Source: Fallopia convolvulus (taxonomy: Eukaryota; Streptophyta; Magnoliopsida; Caryophyllales; Polygonaceae). Taken from it: a stretch of 64,000 nucleotides of DNA. Below are positions 21,972 to 32,619 of this stretch, piece after piece. The stretch's first letter is position 1. Each line of letters begins with the position of its first letter. The translations under genes were made by a program, and so were the position numbers. The stretch is taken from contig OZ024725.1 of the NCBI GenBank assembly GCA_964016875.1, positions 44,725,427-44,789,426 of the forward strand, in the 5' to 3' direction. The notes beneath the pieces are model-generated. The model saw only the letters and a list, made by a program, of their open reading frames with translations, did not search any database and had not been told where the DNA came from.

Positions 21972-22523
21972 AATGAAAGAAATTCAAAGGATTAAAAGCT
22001 CTAAGACAAGGGCTACCACAACATAGCTATGCATATAAACTCATGTGAAGGATAAAAATCATGCCATTGAAGATAAATCGATCAACTTTCGTTGACTAAT
22101 CAAGCAAATCAATCAACTTTCATAAATCAATTCACTTTACTACTTGTTTTGAATCTAAAGCTCGAAACTCTCGTTATCGGACAATATCAACATTCAAGTT
22201 CAAGACTTTCTCTTTGGATCAAGCAATAAACTCAAATTACTTCGACTCTCTTCTAAGTATAAGCACAAAGAAGTAATTCAAAAGATAGAAGGCAATCAAA
22301 ACATCAACACATTCATTCAATCTTGCAGAACCATGTCGGGTTTCAACCCCGATCCTAGAAAAGAGAACTACTCACACATAATTGAATCAAATCTAACAAC
22401 TTTATTAAAAGAGAACATTGAAAAGTAAAACTTACTTGAAATTAAAGTAATATCGTCTTACAACCACACGTTCAAACTCGAAACCAAAGAAGAACAAGAA
22501 TAACGACCTCGATCACGACCCTT
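21890..22523 (-). repeat. Partial LTR of element C
   Basis: The reverse complement aligns with the R/U5 part of the solo LTR at about 30250-30915. Shared words include GTAAGACGATAT and CGGGGTTGAAACCC. The U3 side is missing: at about 22523 the sequence changes abruptly to an unrelated reading frame (TALK codons of the env-like region). Confidence 0.8.
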
Positions 22524-24413
22524 TAGTGCAGTTTGACCTGATAAGAGTTGCCCAACTTTCTCAAGTAAATACTGGTTCTGGCGTTGTATATCAACCAACA
22601 ACTTCATGATCGAACCAAGTTGAGAACCTTCCCTTATTTCAGCATTGATGCCCAACTCAACATCTTCCATCTCAGCATCAGAAACAACATCCTTGCCTAC
22701 ATCCCTGGACACCCATTGATCATTAATCAGTTTGTAGCCCATTTTGCGAACGATGTCAGAGTTTAGGTTGCGGACGTGTTCCACTTCTTCATCAACTTCA
22801 TAACCTCATGATACTAAAGCACCTTCTTGATGATTGAACAATAGGGAAGAGCCTGTCGAGGACTATCCTTGACAGATTCCATATGAAGAAGCAACACCCT
22901 AGCAAAGTTGACAGGTTCTTTGTTTAGAATTTTATCCAAGACAAGGATGTCTTGAATCATAGCAGTGCTCCTCTTTTGTTCTCGGGGAATCAGGTTGCTG
23001 ATAACCCAAGTAAAAAGAACCTTCCTCTCGGCACACATTAAGTTGGTGGCAAAGGAACCACCTTCAACGCCATCGACCTATGTGACCTTCTTAAGCAACT
23101 CAGTTGAATCAATGTCTTCAAGCCACGCACCTCGATGGTATTCAACAAATTCCTTGTGTTGCACTTTCAGAAGAGTGGCCAACTCCATGCTAGATAATGT
23201 GAATTTTTCTCCATTAACCTCATAATGACCCATAGTCGTCTTTTCTCTGTCCTCTATAGTCAACGACCTGTAGAATTCCTTACTAACCCAAGGTTAAACT
23301 TTTCTTCTTCATGAAATAAATGATCCCAGCCTTGAACTTACAATAACTCAGAAACACCCTTTAATCATGTTGACTCGATGAACTCATCGTCTATGATGAG
23401 TTCCTTAACAAATTCACGCTCAGCCATATTACCTCCTTCACCTTTAATGTCTCCGCTACCCTTTTTAGGTTTTCCACTCGCAGCAAGTTGTCCAGTTGAC
23501 CGAGTGGGCGCCTTCTTACTCTTTTTAGACCTAACTGTATTCTTGGAGACCGCAGAGTCACCACCCTCGGATCCTACTGGCATGGGAGATACTCCCCTAA
23601 CTCTCTTTCTAGTAACCTTAGCACTAGACTCCCTAGTCTTAGGTTTTCTAGATTCCTTAGTGATCAACACATCGTCCTCGTTAGATTTTTCAGATTCAAA
23701 AAGCTGCCTAGCAATTTCTTCTTTGGATTTTGCCGGAGAGGAGGATGCTACAGATTTGAGCAATGAAAGCTTAGGATCACTAGGAGTACCTTGTTCAAAG
23801 TCATTGTGTCCTTCGATGTTTAGAGGCAGAAGGGGTGAGTCTGGATTTTCAGTGGAGTTGATCACCTTGCTTGGGTCAACGACCTGTTACGGGTTATCAA
23901 CCTGAGCAACTTTTCCCACCAAGTGTACAGTAGTCGTCTTCTCTATGGCGACTGGTTCTGATTCTCTTTCTTGAGACTCCATAGCCTCGATTGATTTCAC
24001 TACCTCCTGAACGGAATCAAATTCCCCTTGCATGTTTTGAGATTTGGAGCTCTCAACTCCGAGCAAAGACTCGTTTTCTCTTGCTCATTCTCTGCGGTTT
24101 TTGGAGAATTGGGTAGAGAAATTTGTGGAGATAGGGCGAGATTTTCTGTTGTGGTTTGAATAGGAGGGATTTCTTGAGGAAGTGGGAGAGATTCATTGGG
24201 ATTTGGAGATGATTGGCCTGGTTATTGGTTTTGTGTGGATTGGGGACCTTCAAGCATCAATGGTGCAGCGGGCTTGTTGGCGGCTTGAATGGCTACTAAA
24301 AGCAGAGCCAGGGTTTGAGGATCAACTACTTTCCCGAGCTTTAGGGCTAGGGTTCATAGGGATTTAGTACCGCGAATGAGGGATGAGGGGTTAGGGTTTT
24401 GGTGTGACGCCAT
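22524..24413 (-). pseudogene. Env-like or plant-transposon ORF downstream of Copia pol
   Basis: Starting at the Met at 24413, pieces in different frames follow one another: Pro/Ser/Gln-rich N terminus, a basic Ser/Lys-rich stretch (KVTRKRVRGVSPMPVGSEGG at 23600-23660 region), a short HYEVNGEKFTLSSMELATLL piece, then ERKVLFTWVISNLIPREQKR (about 23030-22980) and a C-terminal coiled-coil-like segment (QRQNQYLLEKVGQLL). The ERKVLFTWV block resembles the putative plant transposon domain PF20167 from memory. Its place after pol fits the extra ORF of SIRE-type elements. It ends at the LTR fragment of element C. Confidence 0.6.
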
Positions 24414-25199
24414 TGAAGAAAGGTTGAAGCTTTTTGGTAAAGGGTTTGTAGAGATATGAAGAAGAGCGAGAGATCGAGAATAATTGTAGGAGAGAGAGCG
24501 TACCCTTTTTGGTGAAAATTGTCTTTGTATTTAAGCTTGTACTGAATTGATGTGATGGAAACTAGATCTTCCCAAGAACTTTAATTCAATGCAAATGAAA
24601 AGGTAAATTTCCTTTGGAAAAAAGATCTTCAAATATTTGAAAAGATACCGTTTGAGAAAGGTGATTCTTGTCTTACTCTGAAACTGACGTTCACAACCTG
24701 GTCGCGTCAACCACTTAACCAACAAATTTTCAGAAAGCTGACATTCCTCATATAATGCACAATCACTAACCTCACTCAAGTTTCCAACATCCATTGAAAA
24801 AAGAATACGCTTGTTTCTTTGGGGTTTTGCACAGGGGTGCCAAAGAGAACTAGGGGAAATATTTATGTGGATTTGTCAATCAAGTAGATAAGTCTCTGTT
24901 TATATCAAAACATATAAAAATAGGCTCATAGAGACTCCCTAACATGATAGGCTTAGGTAGGTTGTAAAGTCAACCATCCTTTGTGCTTGTATTGAGGGAT
25001 ATGAACATCAGGTTTAGACTCTTTTGGGCTCAAAGAATGGTTTCAATATGCACTTAATACATAACTCAAGAAGCAAAGAATGAAGACATTATGATGTGCA
25101 TGGTTCATGAGTATGTAACAAGGAAACATTCAAATTTAACACCTTAAGATCATAAAACTTTTAAATCATAAATAGATCATCTAACCTAGCCAATCATTG
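24414..25199 (-). other. Spacer between Copia pol and env-like ORF
   Basis: No coding similarity is seen. The minus strand has a purine/pyrimidine-biased leader (24420-24510) and a weak AT-rich box (CTTAAATAC near 24530), which could be a promoter for the downstream ORF. That is only a motif-level guess. Confidence 0.35.
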
Positions 25200-25619
25200 T
25201 AAATGGGAAATAGATTAGTTTAGGGAAATCATACCTAGATCCATGCGGAATTGTATGAAGGGTTCACGGTTGAGAGCTTTAGTGAATATGTCAGCACGTT
25301 GTTCACTTGTCCGACAGAAATCCATGGTCACTAACCCTTTCTCAACACAATCACGAAGAAAGTGATGACGGATCTCGATATGCTTTGTTCGTTAGTGTTG
25401 TACCGGATTCTTTGATATGTTGATGGCGCTTGTGTTGTCACATAGAATGGGTATGCCATCATACTTTAAACCGAAGTCATGGAGTTGTTGCTTGACCCAT
25501 GTAAGTTGAGTGCAGCACGCGGCAGCGGCTATGTACTCAGCTTCTTCAATAGAGAGAGCAACTGAATTCTGCTTCTTAGACCCCCATGAGACAAGACATG
25601 GTCCAAGAAATTGAGCCAT
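25200..25619 (-). pseudogene. RNase H end of Copia pol
   Basis: Contains SWGSKKQNSVALSIEEAEYI near residue 10, ILCDNTSAINISKNPVQH near residue 55, then a stop at 25392. The same frame resumes as KHIEIRHHFLRD, GLVTMDFCRTSEQRADIFTK and ALNREPFIQFR down to about 25210. This is the usual C terminus of Copia pol. Confidence 0.85.
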
Positions 25620-25703
25620 CCTAAAAGCACGCTTACGATCAACCTTGTTTCCAGCAAAATCAGCGTCCGTGTACCCGACTAGACCGAAGTCACAAGAGGT
25701 TGC

Positions 25704-26888
25704 CTACCACAAGCACAAATCATCAGAACCTTTGAGATACCTTAGGATTCTCTTAACAGCCTTGAGATGAGATTCTCTTGGATCAGACTGAAATCTAGCA
25801 CATAAGCAAACGCTAAACATGATGTCTGGTCTGCTTTCCGTGAGGTATAGTAGAGAACCTATGATACCTCGATACAGATTTTGATCAACCTTCTTCTCAT
25901 TCTCATCTTTTCCTAAAGAAGTGGTGGGAGAAATGGGTGTATCAAAGGATTTAGAATTATCCAACCCAAACTTCTTGACACACTCTCTGAGGTACTTTTG
26001 TTGATGTACTCTTGTACCCTCACTTCCTTGAACAACTTGAAGTCCTAAAAAGAACTTAAGTTCACCAACCATACTCATTTCAAATTAACTGGCCATGAGG
26101 TTAGCGAACTTTGTCACAAGTTTATCATCTGTAGAGCCAAAGATGATGTCGTCAACGTAGACTTGCGCAACCAGAGTGTGTTTTCCCTCTTTTAAAAGAA
26201 AAAGGGTCTTATCCACCTGTCCTTGAACATATCCGTGTTGTAGCAAGAACCGAGAGAGCATTTCATACCATGCTCGTGGCGCTTGCTTCAACCCATAAAG
26301 TGCTTTGTCGAGTTTGAATACATGATCTGGGTGGGTGACGTCTTCGAAGCCTGGGGTTTGTTCTACAAAAACTTCTTCTTTAAGAAAGACATTCGAAAAG
26401 GCAGTCTTAACATCCATTTGTTTAACCTTGAATCCATGATGAGCTGAATAAGCAATCAAGAGACGAATTGCCTCTAGACGTGCTACGGGAGCAAATGTCT
26501 CATCATAAGCAATCCCTTCTTGTTGGTTATATCCCTTAACCACAAGTCTAGCTTTGTTTCTCACAACGATTCCAGAATCATCAAGCTTATTTCTGTATAC
26601 CTAACGTGTTCCAATAACATTTCTATCTTTGGGTCGTGGAACTAGGTGCCAAACCTTGTTTCTCTCAAATTGATGAAGTTCTTCTTGCATAGCACACACC
26701 CAATCGAGATCTTTTAAGGCTTGATCCACGTTCTTGGGTTCCATGATAGAGAGAAAAGTGTTGAAGACACAAAAATTTTGAAGTGAAGAACGTGTTTGAA
26801 CACCTTTTGAGTAATCAGAGATGATGTTCGTTACTGGATGAGCATCTTTTTGTTGATAGTTCGACTGAATCTGAGTGAGGTCAACCAC
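25704..26888 (-). pseudogene. Reverse transcriptase of the Copia element
   Basis: Three consecutive pieces. 26888-26601 covers MEPKNVDQALKDLDWVCAMQ, the RT entry motif. 26564-26085 has NKARLVVKGYNQQEGIAYDE, KQMDVKTAFSN (normally AFLNG), and the catalytic VYVDDIIFGST. 26078-25704 has MVGELKFFLGLQV and LTESRPDIMFSVCLCARFQS. The pieces are separated by stop codons rather than large gaps. Confidence 0.9.
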
Positions 26889-26906
26889 CTCACTATTATG
26901 ACCCTG

Positions 26907-28310
26907 CTAAGTATTATCATTATCTGTCATTATAGCTTCTTCACTTGGATCAGACACAACATCATCAGAATCTTCATGTTCTTCTACCTCTTCCAAAGTA
27001 GGCATATCAGAGTTCTTTCCGTCGTTCACCTGTTCTGGGTTATTGACTACGGGATTTCGGACAATCTCAACAACTTCATCTCCAAACTCATCATAGAGAC
27101 GAAAGCATATATCTCCTTCATCGTTTTCTTCAATAGAGCTTCCTCCCATTGTTTTCTCATCGAACACAACATGAACACTTTCTTCTACTTCTCTTGTTCG
27201 CTTATTGAAGACTTTATAGGCTTTGCCATGTTGAGAGTAGCCTAAAAAAGTTCCTTCATCACTTCTAGCATCCATCTTGCCCAGATTATCCTTGCCGTTA
27301 TTGTGCACAAAACATCTACAACCAAAAGTCCTTAGGTGGGCGACATTCGGTTTTCTTCCTCTCAACAGCTCATAGGGTGTCTTCCCCAAGAGAGGTCGCA
27401 CCATAGCTCTATACATCACATAACAAGCAACATTGATAGCTTCTCCCCAGAAATTCCTTAGTATACCACTCGAGATCATCAAAGTTCTCAACATATCCTC
27501 AAAAGTACGGTTCTTTCTCTCAACTACACCATTCTGTTGAGGAGTTCGTGGGGCTGAAAAATTGTGACCTACACCATTTTCTTTGCAAAAGTCCAGGAAC
27601 TGAGCGTTTTCAAATTATGTGCCATGATCAGATCGGATTGAAACCAGAGGTACTCTAAGCGCCTTTTTTGTTAACTTCCTCCACGCACTGAATTTTTCGA
27701 ATACCTGGTCTTTAGAAGACAAGAAAAATACCCAAGTATGTCGTGAAAAGTCATCAACAATAACATAGACATATCTATTACCTCCTCGACTCTTCACACG
27801 CATAGGTCCACAAAGATCCATATGAATTAATTCTAAAGGTTTAGATGTACTTACCTCTTTCTTCGATTGAAATGAAGATCTAACCTGTTTCCCTTTCACA
27901 CAAGCCTCAAAGATTTCATGCTTATTTAGATCAATCTTAGGTAACCCACGTACCAATTCCTGATTGTGAAGTTTGTTGACAATTTTACAAAGATTGTTCT
28001 CACAAGTTCCCTTCAGAAGAGTCTTACCTAAGCTAACTTCAATTACTTGACATCCATGAGAATCAAAAACTACTTGATAGAGATTGTTAGCACATAGTTG
28101 GGAAGCACTTAAAAGATTATATCTAAGACCTTTGACATAACTAACGTTGTTGACACAAAAGTTCTTAGAGATTCTTACCTTACCAATACCTACGACTTGT
28201 CCCTTATTATTATTACCGAAGATGATGTTGCTACCTTCTTGTTGATGAAGTGAGATGAGTGACTCAAAGCTTCCCGTCATATGAGTTGAACAAGCACTAT
28301 CGAAGTATTA
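26907..28310 (-). pseudogene. Protease end and integrase of the Copia element
   Basis: Protease motif: DSACSTHMTGS near 28305-28270, with Ala where Copia proteases have Gly. Then come the pre-integrase region (LRYNLLSASQLC near 28130), HMDLCGPMRVKSRGG (about 27800), first catalytic Asp in VIVDDFSRHTWV, second in IRSDHGT, followed by a TAA at about 27612. The Glu-containing PQQNGVVERKNRTF lies in the next piece. After it are FWGEAINVACYVMYR and the LGYSQHGKAYKVFN tail. Confidence 0.88.
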
Positions 28311-28348
28311 GGGACCGCTTTCTCTCACTTCATTCTACAAGGTAAAAG

Positions 28349-29612
28349 TCAGTTTCTACGAACCCAGAGTTGTTTAACAACTCTTCTGGGTTGGACAACG
28401 TGATGATTTTTAGAACACCTTTCATTATAGACTCTCTCAAGATCTATGGTATGCTCATGTTCATGAGCATCCCAAAGTCCATAAGATTTGCTATCCTTTT
28501 TATTTTTCTTGCACTCATGTTGAAGATGACCTTCTTTTCCACAATGCCAGCAAGTTTTATGAATCTTAAGATCAACATACTTGCTATATCCAGAATAGAC
28601 CGGTTTGTTATTAATACGAGCTTGAAAAGTCAATTGTTGATGGCTCTAAGTTCTCAACTTGTTTCTTCCAGATTATGTGTGTTGTCTGGCCTGAATACCA
28701 AGGTCGCTTACCTTTGCCTGGGTTCCCCACCTCTGAAGTAGAACAACTTCCCTTGTTGCTACATACAGGTGTGTTACCTTTAGGTTCGGGTGGACACATG
28801 GTTTTCAAATCCTTAGGCACATAGGAATATCCAGTCCAAGTCTTGAAGTTACAAAAGTTTTAGCAAATTCTTCAGCAGCTTTCTTAGCAACAAACTCTTC
28901 TATCCATTCTTTCTTTTAGGCTCATTACTTGCCTTTTCATTTTCAAGGTCATTGACTAACTTAGAATTACCAAGTTTTAACATGAGATTTTCTCCTTCAA
29001 GGTTTGTTACTTTCTTTTCGGAGTCATCCACTTCAATTTTCAGATTTTCACAAGTTTTGCATGCAAGAGACTCAGAAATAGAGGACTTCTTCTCTAACTT
29101 AGCATATTTGAGTGACCAACCATGATTATCACCCATTAAATTAGAGATATTATCTTCTTTTCCTCTAGTTTTTCACTGAGGTTGGTAACTTGGTTTCCCA
29201 ACTTCTCAATAATAACATGCAATTGTTCTTTTGTTTTATTGGACAATATAGATGAAAGTTCAGAATCATATACCTCTTTTGGAGCATCTATGGCGATGAG
29301 ACAGACTTCTCCTTGTTGACTTGCCTCATCTTCAACATCGGAATCATCCCAAGTAGCCAACAAAGCGCTTTTGTCTCCTTCTGACTTCCTCTTGACACAA
29401 TTTCTTGCAAAGTGTCCTTTCTTTGAACAATGATAACAAATCACTTCCTTCATGTCTCTAACAGGTTCTGTTCCTTTATATGGAGTTTTGCCATTGCGAT
29501 TCCAAAGCCTTTTCATGGCTCTTGAAATAAAAGCAACTTCCTCGTCACCGTCGACTTGATCATCATCACCTTGTGCAAGATCGAAGGCCCTTTCAACTTT
29601 CAAGGCAATATT
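28349..29612 (-). pseudogene. Gag C-terminal half with two zinc knuckles, Copia element
   Basis: The first knuckle is CYHCSKKGHFARNC at about 29440-29400. Acidic and coiled-coil stretches (NLSEKLEEKK, KVTNLEGENLML) follow, and a second knuckle CWHCGKEGHLQHEC lies at about 28550-28510. Several frame changes occur. The frame is interrupted at 29612 by a solo LTR and continues upstream at 31124. Confidence 0.85.
29608..29612. repeat. Target-site duplication ATATT (left copy)
   Basis: ATATT directly precedes the TGATGTTC end of the solo LTR. The matching copy is at 31119-31123. Confidence 0.88.
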
Positions 29613-31118
29613 TGATGTTCGTGTTTTTAGTATAGTTTTTGATAGGTTTTATTAGGATATTAGGTCTAGTTTTGATAAGTTTAGGGTTAGTTTTATGTGT
29701 TTTTGGATAGTTTTGCATATTTTGTGAAAAGTATGGAAGCTACTCCGTTTTGTGTATTTTTGTAGGTTTTAGCAAGGAAAAGGTGCTGTTTGGAGCTGAA
29801 TTTGAAGAGCTATGATAAGAGATGGAGGAATACAAGATGAAAAAGCTAAAGTTCGAGTTTTTGGAAGAGAAGTGTTGAAGAAAACCAAGCCCAGGCTCGT
29901 TAACGAGGATGTGAGGGCTCGTTAACGAGGCCACAAGATGAAGATGTTCGAGAGTTGACTTTGTGACTCACCGATCCTGTGCGGGAATTTATTTCCGTGT
30001 CGGTAGAGTATCTTTGTATGATTTTTAGGGTTATTATATTATGTATTTTAGGCCTTGTTATCTTTTGAGATTTTATTTCTATCTTTTAGAATAGATTCTA
30101 TCTTTTTAGGAAATTTATATCTTTTAGCCTTTTTTAGTTTCTAGCCTTTTTAGTATAAATACCCTTCTATCTAGCATAGAAAGGGGGAGGGAGGACGACT
30201 TTAGGAGAACCGCAAAGAAGAGAGGTCGAGTTTTGGAGAGCCGAGAGAGAAGGACGGATCGGAGTCGTGATCGAAGGAGCTCGGTAGACGAAAGTTACTG
30301 GGATCGTTAGTGTGTTCTTTGATTCGGTATTTCGTTGTTTTCGGTTTCTTCTGAAACTTTGTAAGACGATATTTTTATTAATTTGAGTAGTGTTTTGTTT
30401 TCAATGTTTTCTTTGATTAAAGTTATTAGTTTCTTAGTTATGATTAGTGAGTAGTCTTTTTATCTAGGGTCGGGGTTGAAACCCTGCATAGTTGTGCATG
30501 TTTGGTGAGTAAGATTATGTGTTGAATGCCTTTTATCTATTGATGAGATTGTTTGTTGTGCTTATATCGAGATAAAAGTTGAGGTGATTTAAGTTGTTGA
30601 CTTGATTGAAAGAGAAAGTTATAAACTTGAAGGTTGATATTGTTTGAATACGAAAGTTTCAAGCTTTAGATCCAAAACAAGCAATTGGGTGAGTTAGTTT
30701 ATGAAAGTAGATTAATTTGCTTGCTAAGTCAAAGAAAGTTGATGCGTCTATCTATTTAAAGGCATGCTATTTATCTTCTTACGATCTTGTGTGCATGACT
30801 ATGTTGTGGTAACCCTTGTCTTGGATATTTTCGTTTTTATTTGATTTCTTTCAAGATCATATTCGTTACTGAGTTCGTTGGCTCGGTACCGAACCTGTCT
30901 AGGTCGTTAGTTTTGGTCTTTTTATTCTCGGTGGTTCGTTAACGAGGCTGACAACTTCGTTAACGAGGCTGCTTGTGTGTTTAGCTTGCTTTTGTTTTAT
31001 TTTTTTTAGGAGTCGATAGATAAACAAACCTTGCTTCCCGTGGAACGATCCTGACTCCCCTATACTCAGCCGGGTCTTGATTATAAATTTATTTGTTGTC
31101 AAGAAACCCTCATCAACA
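29613..31118 (+). mobile_element. Solo LTR (1,506 bp) of the element C family, inserted in Copia gag
   Basis: Bounded by TGATGTTCG and TCATCAACA with perfect 5-bp duplications ATATT on both sides. The Copia gag frame is restored when the insert is removed. Bases about 30250-30915 match the element C LTR in inverted orientation, identifying the family. A plus-strand TATA (TATAAATA, 30154-30161) fits transcription in the plus direction. It contains the palindrome CTCGTTAACGAG twice at about 29895-29930 and related half-matched copies at about 30940-30970. Confidence 0.9.
30154..30161 (+). promoter_or_regulatory. Candidate TATA box of the solo LTR
   Basis: TATAAATA followed by ACCCTTC, about 540 bases into the LTR. 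The position is sensible for an LTR core promoter and predicts RNA start near 30185. Confidence 0.55.
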
Positions 31119-31123
31119 ATATT
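31119..31123. repeat. Target-site duplication ATATT (right copy)
   Basis: ATATT directly follows the TCAACA end of the solo LTR and precedes the resumed Copia gag codons. Confidence 0.88.
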
Positions 31124-31798
31124 CTTAACCTTGTCAATTTCGAGGCGATCGTCTCGTCTTTGCTTTATTCCTCCATACATAGTCAACTTTCCTATGACAT
31201 CTTCCAAGGTGAGTGTCTTGGTTTCACTATTGGTAAGCATCGCAACAGTAACTTCATTCCATTTTGCGTTGAGCCCTTGGATCAACGTGCTAACTTGCTT
31301 CCATTAAGGAAGCTTTTCACCGAGAGATTCAAGTTGGCTAACCACAGATTGAAATCTTGAGTGATAATTACCCAAGTGTTCATTCTTTTATTGACTCATT
31401 CCTTCATACTCCCTTTCCAGAGCAATGATGTGAGCCTTCTTCACATCATCATTTCCTTGGTGGTGCCATTTGAGAGCATCCCAGATTTGCTTGGTTGTCT
31501 TGTACTGGACTACCTTCTTCAGGTCTCCAGGAGTTAGAGCATGGTGAAGAACCTTCTTAGCACGAACATTCTTCTTTAGCTTCTTGTAATCAGCATCACC
31601 ATAGTCTTCCTTCTTCTTCTCTTCTTTTCCATCAGCAGTGAGAAATGTTTCAGGACCCATCTCGATAACCTTCCAGAGTTGTCCATCAAGTGAGAAAATA
31701 TGGGTCTCCATTTGCTCGACCCACCAATCATACTCACCAGCTTTGAGCACTGGTGGCTTCCAAAACGAATCATTGATTGTTGTGTTTGTCGAAGTCAT
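31124..31798 (-). pseudogene. Gag N-terminal half, Copia element
   Basis: Starts MTSTNTTINDSFWKPPVLKA at 31798, then YDWWVEQMETHIFSLDGQLW and AKKVLHHALTPGDLKKVVQY: the UBN2/DUF4219-type Copia gag fold. After a stop near 31388 the frame continues as MIQGLNAKWNEVTVAML and TLTLEDVIGKLTMYG to the solo LTR insertion. The start Met lies 36 bases from the PBS. Confidence 0.88.
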
Positions 31799-31833
31799 CT
31801 TTCCCGTAAACCAATAAGTACTAAAACAGATCT

Positions 31834-31853
31834 AGAGCCAAGCTCTGATACCA
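31834..31853 (-). other. Primer-binding site of the Copia element
   Basis: The minus strand reads TGGTATCAGAGCTTGGCTCT next to the LTR edge. TGGTATCAGAGC is the standard initiator-Met tRNA complement used by Copia elements. Confidence 0.92.
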
Positions 31854-31855
31854 AT

Positions 31856-32619
31856 TGTAGGATCGTTAGTACGTCTAGGTTGTCTACCTCAAGTAAGTCG
31901 TCAACCTCTTAAGTAAATGCAGCAGAAATAAACTACAAGAAATTCTTACTTGAACACAATGTTTTTATAGTGGAAACACTTGATTGATGAACTCTATCAA
32001 CCAAGCGTGAAAACCACTCCCTTCCAAGTTCTCGCTTGGAAGGATTAAAAGTTGTAGCTTGCTTTATTGATCTTTTGGATTGTTTACAAGAACACCCTGG
32101 ATCTAGACCTACTTCCCAAGCACTCTAGAACTCGTTGTGAACCGAGTAACTACAACCCGCACTCAATCTAACAAAAGCCTACATCTTTCTCTCGAACTCT
32201 CGTTTCTTTCTTAACACAAATTGGAGTATGAGTTCATGCTCTATCTAACCTAAAACCTTAGATTAAATACACAAACTAGGTCAGATAAGAGAGAATAATA
32301 TCTTCCAATTCAGTTATGGCAAGATATTAATTCTATTATCTTTACAAAATAATCCTAAACATATAAAAGGATTACAATAAAAACGGCTTAGGGCAAAGGC
32401 AATAATCGGCTAACAATATAATATGCATGAGATCTTTCCTAAAACAAGAATATACTATCCAAACTACCAAGATCTCACGCGTCTTCAAGATCTCCGAGAT
32501 TTTCCTTCAACACACGTCGACGACCTGACTGAAGTTGGCAAATCTATCCAAGGACTCGAGGTCGTTCACATGGTAGACGTTTGGAACCATCAAAATCATA
32601 GCCTCCAACTTTTCTAACA
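31856..32619 (-). repeat. 5' LTR of the Copia element (764 bp)
   Basis: The inner edge is set by the PBS. On the minus strand it starts TGTTAGAAAAG and ends CCTACA, giving TGT...ACA ends. The plus-coordinate outer side abuts LINE sequence, with candidate duplication base string CTATT at 32620. No second LTR was found in the window for comparison. Confidence 0.8.

Larger units (their letters stand above)
19791..22523 (-). mobile_element. Remnant of a third Athila-type element (C)
   Basis: Minus-strand gag, linker and protease start survive, plus a partial LTR. The protease frame is interrupted at DLGANVSLLPLSI by the copy B LTR. The partial LTR (about 21890-22523) aligns in inverted orientation with about 30250-30915 of the solo LTR at 29613-31118. 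Sequence from gag start to LTR lacks a clear PBS, so there is a deletion at that point. Confidence 0.85.
22524..32619 (-). mobile_element. SIRE-like Ty1/Copia retrotransposon, decayed
   Basis: Minus-strand order is 5' LTR (32619-31856), PBS, gag with two CCHC knuckles, protease, integrase, RT, RNase H: Copia order with integrase before RT. RNase H words such as SWGSKKQNSVALS and NTSAINISKNPVQH match the SIRE/Maximus group from memory. A further decayed frame lies downstream at 24413-22524. The 3' LTR is not found in the window. Every domain carries stops or frameshifts. Confidence 0.88.

Noticed and set aside
29613..31118. Possible host gene or long noncoding RNA in the Copia gag gap
   Set aside because: Clean LTR termini, ATATT duplications and homology to element C LTR explain the whole stretch.
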